DNA from: Piscinibacter sp. XHJ-5
GTDB lineage: Bacteria > Pseudomonadota > Gammaproteobacteria > Burkholderiales > Burkholderiaceae_C
Direction: 5' to 3'
Length of the DNA: 64,000 nt
Assembly (NCBI RefSeq): GCF_029855045.1
Contig: NZ_CP123228.1
Span: forward strand, 1 to 64,000
Shown here: positions 8,924-16,480 of the stretch, piece after piece
How positions within the stretch are numbered: the stretch's first letter is position 1
How the letters are laid out: the number at the start of each line of letters is the position of its first letter
Notes under the pieces: generated by a model
Databases searched by the model: none
The model's input: only the letters and a program-made list of their open reading frames with translations
Told to the model about the DNA's origin: nothing
Position numbers and translations under genes: made by a program

Positions 8924-8932
8924 ATGAATGAC

Positions 8933-9007
8933 TGGTCCTCGCGGATGGGAACGATCCATCGACCCCCGCCTTATCGAGACGGTGCTCTGCCACTGAGCTA
9001 CACGAGG
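8933..9007 (-). tRNA. tRNA-Ile(GAT) with C33
   Basis: Acceptor CCTCGTG/CGCGAGG, A73, encoded CCA, D-arm GCTC/GAGC and anticodon stem CCGTC/GGCGG. The loop TCGATAA puts GAT at 34-36 but has C at the universally conserved U33. The T-loop is ATCGTTC, the same A54/T58 swap as in the CAT tRNA. Confidence 0.82.
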
Positions 9008-9013
9008 TGTGGT

Positions 9014-9089
9014 TGGCGCCCCGTGCGGGAGTCGAACCCGCGGCTTCCGACTAGACAGGCCGGCACTCTGGCCACTGAGTTAACGGAGC
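9014..9089 (-). tRNA. tRNA-Asp(GTC) with T37
   Basis: Acceptor GCTCCGT/ACGGGGC, G73, encoded CCA, D-stem ACTC/GAGT, anticodon stem CCGGC/GTCGG, loop CTGTCTA (GTC) and T-arm GCGGG-TTCGACT-CCCGC. Position 37 is T where a purine is expected. Confidence 0.88.
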
Positions 9090-9094
9090 ATGTG

Positions 9095-9171
9095 CCATCC
9101 GGTGACGGGTTCCGGCGCCGCCCAATCGGTGCGGCCGATTTCCGCCCTCGAAGCGTGAGCTCCACGAGGGC
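9095..9171 (-). ncRNA. structured spacer RNA between tRNA-Thr and tRNA-Asp
   Basis: The 92-bp gap has two good hairpins: GCCCTCG/CGAGGGC (9144-9150 with 9165-9171, 7 bp, with an inner AGC-GTGA-GCT) and AATCGG/CCGATT (9124-9129 with 9135-9140, 6 bp). No cloverleaf and no convincing coding frame are seen. It could be a processing spacer or a small RNA. Confidence 0.4.
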
Positions 9172-9181
9172 TTCTGGTTGA

Positions 9182-9258
9182 TGGTGCCCACCGCGACGCT
9201 TCGAACGCGCGACCTGCCGCTGACAAGGCGGCTGCTCTTCCTGCGGAGCTACAGGGGC
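9182..9258 (-). tRNA. tRNA-Thr(TGT) with bulged stems
   Basis: Acceptor GCCCCTG pairs with CGG(T)GGGC and T-stem GCGCG pairs with CG(T)CGC, each with one extra T bulged out. A73 and CCA are encoded. D-arm GCTC/GAGC, anticodon stem GCCGC/GCGGC, loop CTTGTCA giving TGT, with C37 instead of A37. T-loop TTCGAAG is normal. Confidence 0.78.
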
Positions 9259-9263
9259 CTTCG

Positions 9264-9421
9264 ATCTCATTGCGGTTGTGCTCCAGCGCGAGTGCGGTGC
9301 CCCGCTGCGAAGCGCTCTCGCTGCACGGGCGCAGGCGTCCCTGCGCCGCACATTCCGGCCGTCCTCGCGCTTCCGAGGACACATGCCCGACCGTTGTGCC
9401 GGAACACACCCGCAATGAGAT
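9264..9421 (-). ncRNA. candidate structured RNA between tRNA-Gly and tRNA-Thr
   Basis: A 158-nt multibranch fold: a 12-bp perfect closing stem (9264-9275 with 9410-9421) extended by TGTG/CACA. Inside are hairpins GCGCAGG/CCTGCGC (9329-9346), GTCCTCG/CGAGGAC (9361-9380), GCGG/CCGC (9294-9305) within AGCG/CGCT, and TTCCGGC/GCCGGAA (9353-9359 with 9398-9404, competing with the extension of the closing stem). No cloverleaf and no known RNA family is recognised. Strand is assigned from the operon. Confidence 0.5.
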
Positions 9422-9424
9422 GCA

Positions 9425-9500
9425 TGGAGCGGATACGGGGCATCGAACCCCGGGCCTCGGCCATGGCGTGGCCGCGCTCTGCCTGCTGAGCTATATCCGC
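9425..9500 (-). tRNA. tRNA-Gly(GCC) with C33, first in the array
   Basis: Acceptor GCGGATA/TATCCGC, T73 as in bacterial tRNA-Gly, encoded CCA, D-arm GCTC/GAGC, anticodon stem CGGCC/GGCCG and T-arm CGGGG-TTCGATG-CCCCG. Loop ACGCCAT gives GCC, but position 33 is C, not U. Confidence 0.88.
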
Positions 9501-9506
9501 TTGGTT

Positions 9507-9563
9507 GCGAACACGCACCGCACCCAGATGTGCGGCGTGTTCGCGGCAACTTGTTAAAGAGCG
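9507..9563 (-). promoter_or_regulatory. boxA antitermination signal and leader hairpin
   Basis: Minus strand reads CGCTCTTTAACAA (complement of 9551-9563), almost the rrn boxA consensus bound by NusB/S10. A long hairpin follows just before tRNA-Gly: 9 bp GCGAACACG/CGTGTTCGC plus 6 bp CCGCAC/GTGCGG (9507-9544). Such leaders mark stable-RNA operons and allow read-through of structured transcripts such as this array. Confidence 0.75.
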
Positions 9564-9610
9564 ATCCGCCGCGCCGATGCGCCGCGGTGCGTCCTTTGGG
9601 GACGCGATGT

Positions 9611-9670
9611 GAGCCGGTTGCCGACCGGCTCGGAAACAAAAAGGCCCGGATCCTTTCGGAATCCGGGCCT
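9611..9670 (-). terminator. intrinsic terminator upstream of the tRNA array
   Basis: A 10-bp perfect stem AGGCCCGGAT/ATCCGGGCCT (9642-9651 with 9661-9670) is followed on the minus strand by TTTTTGTTT. It isolates the array from upstream minus-strand transcription. Beyond it are two further hairpins, GAGCCGG/CCGGCTC (9611-9631) and GCGTCC/GGACGC near 9589-9605. I found no convincing sigma-70 promoter between this point and boxA. Confidence 0.75.
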
Positions 9671-9702
9671 CGACGTGTGATCGAGTGGAGGGGACGCGCG
9701 CC

Positions 9703-9978
9703 TTATGCGCCTCCCTTGCCCGGATGCATCCCATCCTCGTCACCAAGCGACCCGACCGGTCGCTGGCTCTTGATGGGATGCCGTTCATTCATCGTGACGA
9801 CCGCGGCGGCCTTGCCAAAGGCGGTGCGCACGAACGCACACTGGCCCTTCACGGGCAGCGAGCGGTTTGCGATGTGGCCTTGGCGTTGCACGATGAACTC
9901 TTCGGTGTTGGGTTGCTGTTGATCGGGTTCGCGCCGCAGTTCTTTGCAGCGAGGATGCGGACTGTAAAGAGTCTTCAC
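9703..9978 (-). CDS. small hypothetical protein
   Basis: An open frame of 91 residues from GTG (9978) with GC-rich third positions, ending at TAA just before the terminator at 9642-9670. The central part (HIANRSLPVKGQCAFVRTAFG) is basic and soluble, with no membrane segment and no recognised domain. The GTG lies in a region divergent from the regulator gene at 10043. Coding status rests on codon usage and the downstream terminator, so it is uncertain. Confidence 0.4.
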   Translation of the reverse strand: MKTLYSPHPRCKELRREPDQQQPNTEEFIVQRQGHIANRSLPVKGQCAFVRTAFGKAAAVVTMNERHPIKSQRPVGSLGDEDGMHPGKGGA

Positions 9979-10042
9979 TGCAGCGTCAAGCGGGTGCGAC
10001 AATCTTTCTTTGACACCGCGTTTCGTCGCCACGACAACTCCA

Positions 10043-10414
10043 GTGCCCGCGAACATCACCGTCCACCGTCGCCAGAACGTTCTCAGCTTGTTCCAGAAGT
10101 TCGCCGAGGAGCAGATGCGCGCCGGCGTTCCGCCCAAGGGCATGGAGCAGGCCTTCGCGCAAAGGCTTCAGATCAGCCCCAGCATGTGGAGCCAGATCAA
10201 GAGCAGCCGCCCGATCGGGGACCGGCTCGCGCGGCAGGTCGAATCGGCCTGCGATCAGCCGGCCGGCTGGCTCGACGAGGAGCACGAGCCGCAGGGCATG
10301 AGCGCGTCGGAGCAGCAGTTCCTCGCGCTGGCCCTCAAGGCGTGGAGGAGCACGAACGCGGAAGGACGAAAGCGCCTGAAGCTGATGCTGAAGGACGCCG
10401 GCGCTGCGGCGTAG
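10043..10414 (+). CDS. small HTH regulator-like protein
   Basis: About 123 residues. The core (NVLSLFQKFAEEQM, then FAQRLQISPSMWSQIKSSRP and IGDRLARQVE) looks like a lambda-repressor-type helix-turn-helix with an ISPSMWSQIK recognition helix, followed by a tail with PAGWLDEEHEP. Proteins of this type are common in Burkholderiales, with unknown targets. I start at GTG 10043 because the protein then begins PANITVHRRQNV, as I recall for relatives. The upstream TTG at 10010 overlaps TTGACA, which may be a -35 box. Confidence 0.75.
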   Translation: MPANITVHRRQNVLSLFQKFAEEQMRAGVPPKGMEQAFAQRLQISPSMWSQIKSSRPIGDRLARQVESACDQPAGWLDEEHEPQGMSASEQQFLALALKAWRSTNAEGRKRLKLMLKDAGAAA

Positions 10415-10465
10415 CCGCCGGTATCGGGAAGGCCCCACCGAGCCGGTTCGCCAAGGCCACTCGCG

Positions 10466-11179
10466 CTACTTGCCACGCCCGGACTTGCGGGCCGGGCGAC
10501 TCCGCCCGCCGTCGCGCTCCGGATCGATGCGGGCCATGTGGCTGGCGACCATGCCGGCCACCGTGCGGGCGACTGCCTTCACGTCGAGCGGTTCGTCGAA
10601 GATCATTTCGACCGTGGCATAGATCAGCTCCACCACCACGCGACTGACGAGCCCCAGTTCGGCTTTGTTCGCCTGCGGTAGGGCCATGGCCAGCAGCTCG
10701 GCCTGCTCGCGCGTGACGGCGGCGTGCGATGCCAGCCGGACTTGCTGCAGCGCAGGCACGGCGCGCAGGGCTCGCATGATCCACACGCCGCCGACGGTCT
10801 GCAAGGTCACCTTGTAGGTGTCGAGGATCAGACCCTCGAGGGCCCGCTCGAGGCCGTCGAGGCCGCCGTCGAGAACCTCCAGCGTGATCCAGTGGCCGAC
10901 ACGTTCGTTCTGGCGCTCCATCAGCCGCTGCCCCAGTTCGGACAGCAGCGCGTACTTGTTCGGGAAATAGCGGTACAGCGCCGGCGGCGTCAGCCCGGCG
11001 CGCTCGCACACGAGGTTGGTGGACAGCCGCTCGATGCCGACATCGGCCAGCGTCTGCGCCGTCACTTCAAGGATGCGCTCGAAGGTCTCGGTCGCGCGTT
11101 GTTGCGCGGGCTGCTTCTTGGTCGCCAGCGAGGGCTGAGGCTTTCGGATCGGGGGCATCGGGGAGGTGGCGTGCGGCAT
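10466..11179 (-). CDS. TetR-family transcriptional regulator
   Basis: A TetR repressor with an N-terminal helix-turn-helix: TFERILEVTAQTLADVGIE, STNLVCERAGLTPPALYRYF and PNKYALLSELGQRL fit the family's three DNA-binding helices. A helical ligand domain follows, and the C-terminal tail is basic. It reads away from the DUF2147 gene; the gap between them holds a perfect palindrome TAGCTATAGCTA (11234-11245), a likely operator. I chose ATG 11179; TTG at 11206 would add nine residues. The ligand is unknown. Confidence 0.9.
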   Translation of the reverse strand: MPHATSPMPPIRKPQPSLATKKQPAQQRATETFERILEVTAQTLADVGIERLSTNLVCERAGLTPPALYRYFPNKYALLSELGQRLMERQNERVGHWITLEVLDGGLDGLERALEGLILDTYKVTLQTVGGVWIMRALRAVPALQQVRLASHAAVTREQAELLAMALPQANKAELGLVSRVVVELIYATVEMIFDEPLDVKAVARTVAGMVASHMARIDPERDGGRSRPARKSGRGK

Positions 11180-11233
11180 CAGGGATTGTCCGAGCGAATT
11201 CGTCAAGACAAAACGGTAGCGATGACTATATGA

Positions 11234-11245
11234 TAGCTATAGCTA
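11234..11245. promoter_or_regulatory. palindromic operator candidate for TetR
   Basis: Perfect 12-bp palindrome TAGCTATAGCTA within an AT-rich pocket between the divergent TetR and DUF2147 genes. This is the usual place for a TetR operator that controls both promoters. Confidence 0.5.
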
Positions 11246-11297
11246 CTGAACCTGGCCAGTCCGAGATGTCCTTGCAACGCACGAGAGGAGCCGCACC

Positions 11298-11720
11298 GTG
11301 AAGACCTTGATCGCCCTGATGTCCGCAGCATTCCTGGTGTCGGTGTCTTCGGCTGAGGCCGCGGGGGCCGATGACGCGAGGGGTCTGTGGATGACCGCCC
11401 AGAACGACGCCGTGATCGAGTTCAAGCCCTGCCCTGACGGCGCGGGTGCGCTGTGCGGGCGAATCGTCTGGGACAAGGACGCCGGCACACCGGCCGACAC
11501 CTGCGGCCTGCAGATCGCGCAGCTTCAGCGCTACGACAACGATGCCTGGCGCGATGGCTGGGTCTACGACCCACGCGACAAGAAGAAATACAAGGGCGTC
11601 GTGCGCACCAAGGGCGGCGACCTGTACATCCGCGCCTTTGTCGGCATGGAGGTCCTCGGCCAGACCGAGCAACTCAAGCGCGTTTCCGCCGTTCCGGCGA
11701 CACCGGCCTGCAAACCCTGA
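11298..11720 (+). CDS. DUF2147-family secreted protein
   Basis: A 140-residue exported protein. Residues 1-22 form a signal peptide ending near AEA-A. The mature part has the DUF2147 pattern GLWMTAQNDAVIEFKPC, LCGRIVW, GWVYDPRDKKKYKG and LYIRAFVG, a small beta-barrel-like domain of unknown role seen in many proteobacterial periplasmic proteins. The GTG start follows GAGAGGAG. It is 29 bp before the TorF-like gene, probably one operon, divergent from tetR. Confidence 0.88.
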   Translation: MKTLIALMSAAFLVSVSSAEAAGADDARGLWMTAQNDAVIEFKPCPDGAGALCGRIVWDKDAGTPADTCGLQIAQLQRYDNDAWRDGWVYDPRDKKKYKGVVRTKGGDLYIRAFVGMEVLGQTEQLKRVSAVPATPACKP

Positions 11721-11749
11721 CCCTGCCCATAACCTCTACGGAGAGACTC

Positions 11750-12628
11750 ATGCCCCTGCTTCGCCCACTCTCGTTTGCCATCGGCATGCTGCTCGCCGGC
11801 GTCGTCGGCCAGGTGCTGGCTGCGGAGACGGCCAGCTACGCCGTCGACGCCGATGTCAAGGTCACGTCGGACCTGCGCACCCGCGGCATCTCTGATTCGC
11901 TGAACCGGCCGGGGATGAAGCTGAGCGTGGAGGCGGCCCATGAAAGCGGCCTCGTCGGGCTCGTCGAAATCTCGTCGGTCAGCAAGAAGCAATTCCTCGA
12001 AGGCGCTGGCGTCGGCGTGACGCTGGCCGGCGGCTACCGCTTCGGCGACCCTGAGGGCTGGCACTTCGGCGCCGGCATCGCGACCGAGTTGTTCCCCGGC
12101 GCGAAATTCGAAGCGCCGCACGGCTTCGACCTCGCCAACGGCACGCCGGCGGACTTCCGGAGCACTCGATACGACAGCGCGTTCGCCGTGGCCGAGATCG
12201 GCTACGGCGCGCTGGAGGGGCGCATCCTCAACGTGATCTCCAAGACCTATCGCGGCGCGGACACCGGTGGCGTGTGCGGCACCATGCTCGCGCTGATGGC
12301 CGACCCGACCCAGGCGCTCGACTGCTACGCACGCGGCGATCACGGCTCGCGCGGCAGCTGGCTGTTCGACCTCGACTACAAGTACGGCCTGAGCCCGACG
12401 ACGACGCTGAACCTGCACGCCGGCCATCAGAAGATCGCCCACTTCAAGGAGGCAGACTTCTCCGACTATCGCATCGGCGTCACGCACAAGCGCTGGGGCT
12501 TCGAATGGAACGCCGACTGGGTGATCACGAACACCCGGGTCCGGGAGCTGTACCTCGCGCAGGACGGCGACACGCTGCGTGCCACCGACGGGAACAAGGT
12601 CGTGGTGTCGGTCTCGCGCCGCTTCTGA
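11750..12628 (+). CDS. TorF-like putative porin
   Basis: A 292-residue outer-membrane-type protein with a signal peptide (residues 1-25, cleavage near VLA-AET) and alternating amphipathic strands. The VDADVKVTSDLRTRGIS opening and the aromatic C-terminus ending SRRF are typical of beta-barrels inserted by BamA. It resembles the TIGR02001 'TorF family putative porin' group (FGAGIATELFPG, YDSAFAVAEIGYG). The ATG follows GGAGAGAC. The next gene starts 2 bp after its stop, so it belongs to the catabolic operon and may admit the substrate. Confidence 0.78.
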   Translation: MPLLRPLSFAIGMLLAGVVGQVLAAETASYAVDADVKVTSDLRTRGISDSLNRPGMKLSVEAAHESGLVGLVEISSVSKKQFLEGAGVGVTLAGGYRFGDPEGWHFGAGIATELFPGAKFEAPHGFDLANGTPADFRSTRYDSAFAVAEIGYGALEGRILNVISKTYRGADTGGVCGTMLALMADPTQALDCYARGDHGSRGSWLFDLDYKYGLSPTTTLNLHAGHQKIAHFKEADFSDYRIGVTHKRWGFEWNADWVITNTRVRELYLAQDGDTLRATDGNKVVVSVSRRF

Positions 12629-12629
12629 C

Positions 12630-14249
12630 ATGCGCCGATCGCCGCACACCGGGCCTGACGGCGGGGACACACGCCTCGTGCTCGCCGTCGACCTCGGCAC
12701 CTCCGGCTGCAAGTGCGCCCTGGTGTCGCTGGACGGCACGGTGCACGCCTGGGCGTTCCGCCCGGTCACGCTGCACGTGCAGGGTGCGCTGGCCGAGCAG
12801 GATCCGCACGACTGGTGGACGGCCTTTCTTGGAAGCGCCGGCGAGATCCTCGCCGTCGACGCCAGCCTGCGCGGCCGGGTGGTCGCGGTGTGCTGCTCGA
12901 CGCAGACCGAGGGCACGGTGTGCGTCGATCGCCACGGCCAGCCCCTCGGGCGTGCGCTGACCTGGCTCGACTCGCGCGGCGCGGCGGCAATGGCGCGGCG
13001 CGCGCGCGGGCGCCTTGTGAACATCGAAGGCTACGCACCGTTGAAGCTGTGGCGCTGGCTGCGCCTGACCGGCGGCGCGCCGTCGCTGTCGGGGCGCGAC
13101 TCGGCCGGGCACATGGCCTACATCCGCGATCAGGAGCCCGAGCGCTACGAGCGCACGAACAAGTTCCTGAACGTGCTCGACTACCTGAACCTGCGCCTCG
13201 CCGGCCGCTTCTGCGCGACACAGGATTCGATGCTCACCGCCTGGGTCACCGACAACCGCGACGTGCGCCAGGCGCGCTACGACGCGGGGCTGATCCGCCT
13301 GCTCGGCATCGATGCCTCGAAGTTGCCGGAGATCGTGCGTTCGACCGATATCCTCGGGCCGGTGCTGCCGGACGTGGCACAGGCCCTCGGCCTGGATCCG
13401 AAGACCGTGGTCGTTGCCGGCGCCGTGGACAACTCGGCTGTCGCCGTCGGTGCGGCGGTCGGCGACTTCGAAACCCACCTGTACCTGGGCACGTCGTCCT
13501 GGCTGGGCGCGCATGTGCCTTTCATGAAGACCGACGTGCGCCACAAGATCGCCGCCGTGCCTTGCGCGGTGGATGGGCGCTACCTCGCGATGGCGCTGCA
13601 GTCCACGGCCGGCGCCAACCTCTCGTTCCTGCGCGACCGCGTCCTGTACCACCCCGACGAGCTGGCCAGCGACGAGGAGCACCCTGCGGTCTACGAGGTG
13701 CTGAACAAGATCGCGGCGCGCGTGCCGCCGGGTGCGCGCGGCCTCATCTACACGCCCTGGCTGCTCGGTGAGCGCACGCCGGTGGACGACCCCTGCCTTC
13801 GAGCCGGACTGCTCAACATGTCGCTCGAGCACTCTCGCGAGGACATCTTCCGTGCCTTCCTCGAAGGCGTGGCGCTGAACACCCGCTGGATGCTGGAGCC
13901 CTTCGCGCGCCTGCTGGGCCGCGATGCCGGCACCATCACCGCAGTGGGCGGCGGCGCGCAGTCCGACGTGTGGTGCCAGATCATGGCCGATGTCACCGGC
14001 CACCCGATCCGCCAGCTCACGAGCCCGATCCAGACCAACGCGATCGGCGCGGCCTTCATCGCGGCAGTGGGTATCGGCGCGCTGAAGTTCAGCGACCTGG
14101 GCCACCTGCGACAGGCGCGTCGCACCTACGAGCCAGCCAGCGCGCTGCGCCGCCTGTACGGCGACAAGTTCGAAACCTTCAAGGAAGTGCGCACGCGCCT
14201 GGCGCCGCTGTACCACCGTCTCAACGCGCCGCAGGCAGCCGCTGCATGA
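12630..14249 (+). CDS. FGGY-family carbohydrate kinase (xylulokinase-like)
   Basis: Phosphorylates a sugar or sugar acid with ATP. It shows the FGGY N-terminal nucleotide fold LAVDLGTSGCKCALV and the central GAVDNSAVAVGAAV. The C-terminal signature SREDIFRAFLEGVALN is followed by the adenosine-binding AVGGGAQSDVWCQIMADV. About 539 residues, normal for the family. The ATG at 12630 lies 2 bp after the TorF stop. A class II aldolase and aminotransferase follow, pointing to a kinase-aldolase route for an unusual sugar or amino-sugar acid. The exact substrate cannot be read. Confidence 0.88.
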   Translation: MRRSPHTGPDGGDTRLVLAVDLGTSGCKCALVSLDGTVHAWAFRPVTLHVQGALAEQDPHDWWTAFLGSAGEILAVDASLRGRVVAVCCSTQTEGTVCVDRHGQPLGRALTWLDSRGAAAMARRARGRLVNIEGYAPLKLWRWLRLTGGAPSLSGRDSAGHMAYIRDQEPERYERTNKFLNVLDYLNLRLAGRFCATQDSMLTAWVTDNRDVRQARYDAGLIRLLGIDASKLPEIVRSTDILGPVLPDVAQALGLDPKTVVVAGAVDNSAVAVGAAVGDFETHLYLGTSSWLGAHVPFMKTDVRHKIAAVPCAVDGRYLAMALQSTAGANLSFLRDRVLYHPDELASDEEHPAVYEVLNKIAARVPPGARGLIYTPWLLGERTPVDDPCLRAGLLNMSLEHSREDIFRAFLEGVALNTRWMLEPFARLLGRDAGTITAVGGGAQSDVWCQIMADVTGHPIRQLTSPIQTNAIGAAFIAAVGIGALKFSDLGHLRQARRTYEPASALRRLYGDKFETFKEVRTRLAPLYHRLNAPQAAAA

Positions 14250-14307
14250 GCTCTCCGGGCTGTCCCATGAGCCAATACCGCAGTGCGCAGCACGAGGGAA
14301 CACACCA

Positions 14308-14949
14308 ATGAACACGCTCCTGATCCGCCAGACCGTCGTCGACCTTTGCATCGCGCTGTCGCAGCGCGGTCACTTCTCCGGCACAGGCGGCAACATCGCG
14401 CTGCGCATCGATGCGCAGCGCATCGCCGTCACGCCCTCAGCGACCGACTACCTCACGATGACGGCGGCCGATGTCTGTGTGCTGCGCCTGGCTGACCTGG
14501 CGCCGCTCGAAGGTGATCGCGCGCCTTCCGTCGAAAGCAGTCTGCATGCGCGCGTGCTGCGTGCACGACCCGATGTGCAGGCGAGCATCCACACCCACCA
14601 GCCGGTGGCCAGCGCCTGTGCGCTGCTGGGTCGGGACCTCGAGGTTCCGCCCGGTGCGCTCCAGCGCTCGCTGGGCGCGCGCGTGCCGATGGTCGGCTAC
14701 GCGCCTTCGGGGTCCAGCTGGCTGTCGTCCAAGCTGGTGCGCAAGCTCCGGGCCGATACCAATGCCTACCTGATGCTCAACCACGGAGCGCTGTGCTGCG
14801 GCCCCAGCACATCGACGGCATTGCAGGCGGTCGAGGACCTCGAGACGCTGGCGCGTGCGCACCTGACGCGCCTCATCGACGCGCGTGCCCAGCAAGAACC
14901 GCAAAGGCAGCCGGCCCTGCAGCGCGTCACCGACGCACTCGCGGGCTGA
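14308..14949 (+). CDS. class II aldolase/adducin family protein
   Basis: Zinc-dependent aldolase of the fuculose/ribulose-phosphate type. It has the family pattern: SGTGGNIALRID (substrate loop), AVTPSATDYLTM, the zinc histidines in IHTHQPVA near residues 95-98, and the third zinc site in LMLNHGALCCG. At 213 residues it has normal length. It is 58 bp after the kinase, which fits cleavage of a phosphorylated sugar acid made by that kinase. Confidence 0.9.
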   Translation: MNTLLIRQTVVDLCIALSQRGHFSGTGGNIALRIDAQRIAVTPSATDYLTMTAADVCVLRLADLAPLEGDRAPSVESSLHARVLRARPDVQASIHTHQPVASACALLGRDLEVPPGALQRSLGARVPMVGYAPSGSSWLSSKLVRKLRADTNAYLMLNHGALCCGPSTSTALQAVEDLETLARAHLTRLIDARAQQEPQRQPALQRVTDALAG

Positions 14950-14988
14950 CCCATCCTCGAACCACACGTCACGAACGTCACCGACATC

Positions 14989-16476
14989 ATGAGCAACCTC
15001 GCCCCCATCCACACCGCGGCGGCGGCGACCGCGCCGCGCCCTGCCATCTCGTCCTGGCCCGACGTCGAGGCGCTCTACCGCCGCTTCGACGACCTGGTCA
15101 AGCAGCCGATGCGGCCCATTCGTGCGGACAAGATGCCGCAGGTGATGCGCTACTTCGACGAGCGCTGCCAGGGCTCGAAGCGCCTGGCCGAACGGGCCAG
15201 GGCGGTGATCCCCGGGGGTGTGCAGCACAACCTGGCCTTCAACCATCCGTTCCCGCTCGCGATCACGCGCGCCGACGGTGCCCACATGACCGATGTGGAC
15301 GGCAACCGCTACATCGACTTCCTGCAGGCCGGCGGCGCGACGCTGCTGGGCTCGAACCACCCGGCCGTGCGCCAGAAGGTCGACGAGGTGCTGGACTCGT
15401 GCGGCCCGGTCACCGGGCTGCTGCACGAGTACGAGGTCAAGCTCGCCGAGCTGGTGTGCCAGTCCATGCCCGCGGTCGACATGGTGCGGCTGCTCGGCTC
15501 TGGAACCGAGGCCGTGATGGGCGCGGTGCGCCTCGCGCGCGCCTACACGAGGAAGAAGTGGATCATCAAGGTCGGCGGTGCGTACCACGGCTGGAGCGAC
15601 CAGCTCGTCTACGGCATGCGCCTGCCCGGCACCGGGCGAATGGAGGCGGTCGGCATCCCGCGTGGCTCCACCGGCAGCACACAGGAGTGCAACCCGAATG
15701 ATCTCGACGCACTGCGCCGCAAGCTGCAATTGAACCGCCTGCGCGGCGGCACGGCCGCGGTGCTGCTCGAACCGCTCGGTCCCGAGAGCGGCACGCGGCC
15801 GGTGCACCCCGACTACAACCGGCAGGTGAGGGCGCTGTGCGACGAGTTCGGCGCGCTGATGATCTTCGACGAGGTCGTCACCGGGTTCCGCCTCGGCATG
15901 GGCGGCGCGCAGGCTTACTTCGACGTCAAGCCCGACCTCACGGTGCTCGGCAAGTGCCTGACCGGCGGCTACCCGATGGCTGGCGCGATCGGCGGCCGCA
16001 AGGACGTGATGATGCTGCTGGTCGGTGGCATCGGCACGACTGCGCGAAGGGCCTTCGTCGGGGGCACGCTGTCGGCCAATCCGCTGTCGTGCGTGGCCGG
16101 CTACTACGCGCTGCTCGAAGCACGGCGGGCCGACGCCGCCGGCGTGGCCGGGCGCGCCGGCGACCGGCTTTGCAAGGGCCTCGGGTCGATCATCGCGCGA
16201 CTCGGCCTGCCTTACGTGACCTACAACCTGGGCTCGATCGTGCACCTGCAGACGTCGGGCGTGCTGCTGCTGGACACCGGCAACGTCCTGAAGCTGTTGC
16301 GGGTGAAGAACGAGGCCAGGCAGCGCAAGCACATGATGGAGGAAATGGGTGCGGCCTACACCGCCCACGGCCTCATCACAGTGGCCGGCAGCCGCGTTTA
16401 CACGAGCCTGGCCGATACCGACGCGGTGATCGATGACGCGCTCAATCGATTCGAGGACGTCTTCAAGCTGGTCTGA
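14989..16476 (+). CDS. class III PLP-dependent aminotransferase
   Basis: A 495-residue fold-type I enzyme of the glutamate-1-semialdehyde aminomutase/omega-aminotransferase group. It has VIPGGVQHNLAFN, the phosphate loop GSGTEAVMGAVRLAR, YHGWSDQ, the PLP aspartate in LMIFDEVVTGFR and the Schiff-base lysine in LGKCLTGGYPMAG. An N-terminal extension of about 60 residues precedes the core. It follows the aldolase in the operon and probably aminates or deaminates a pathway intermediate. Confidence 0.88.
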   Translation: MSNLAPIHTAAAATAPRPAISSWPDVEALYRRFDDLVKQPMRPIRADKMPQVMRYFDERCQGSKRLAERARAVIPGGVQHNLAFNHPFPLAITRADGAHMTDVDGNRYIDFLQAGGATLLGSNHPAVRQKVDEVLDSCGPVTGLLHEYEVKLAELVCQSMPAVDMVRLLGSGTEAVMGAVRLARAYTRKKWIIKVGGAYHGWSDQLVYGMRLPGTGRMEAVGIPRGSTGSTQECNPNDLDALRRKLQLNRLRGGTAAVLLEPLGPESGTRPVHPDYNRQVRALCDEFGALMIFDEVVTGFRLGMGGAQAYFDVKPDLTVLGKCLTGGYPMAGAIGGRKDVMMLLVGGIGTTARRAFVGGTLSANPLSCVAGYYALLEARRADAAGVAGRAGDRLCKGLGSIIARLGLPYVTYNLGSIVHLQTSGVLLLDTGNVLKLLRVKNEARQRKHMMEEMGAAYTAHGLITVAGSRVYTSLADTDAVIDDALNRFEDVFKLV

Positions 16477-16480
16477 AGCG

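Noticed and set aside
10010..10042. TTG 10010 as start of the HTH protein
   Set aside because: It lies in TTGACA, a likely -35 box, and the added residues (TPRFVATTTP) do not resemble the family; GTG 10043 is preferred.
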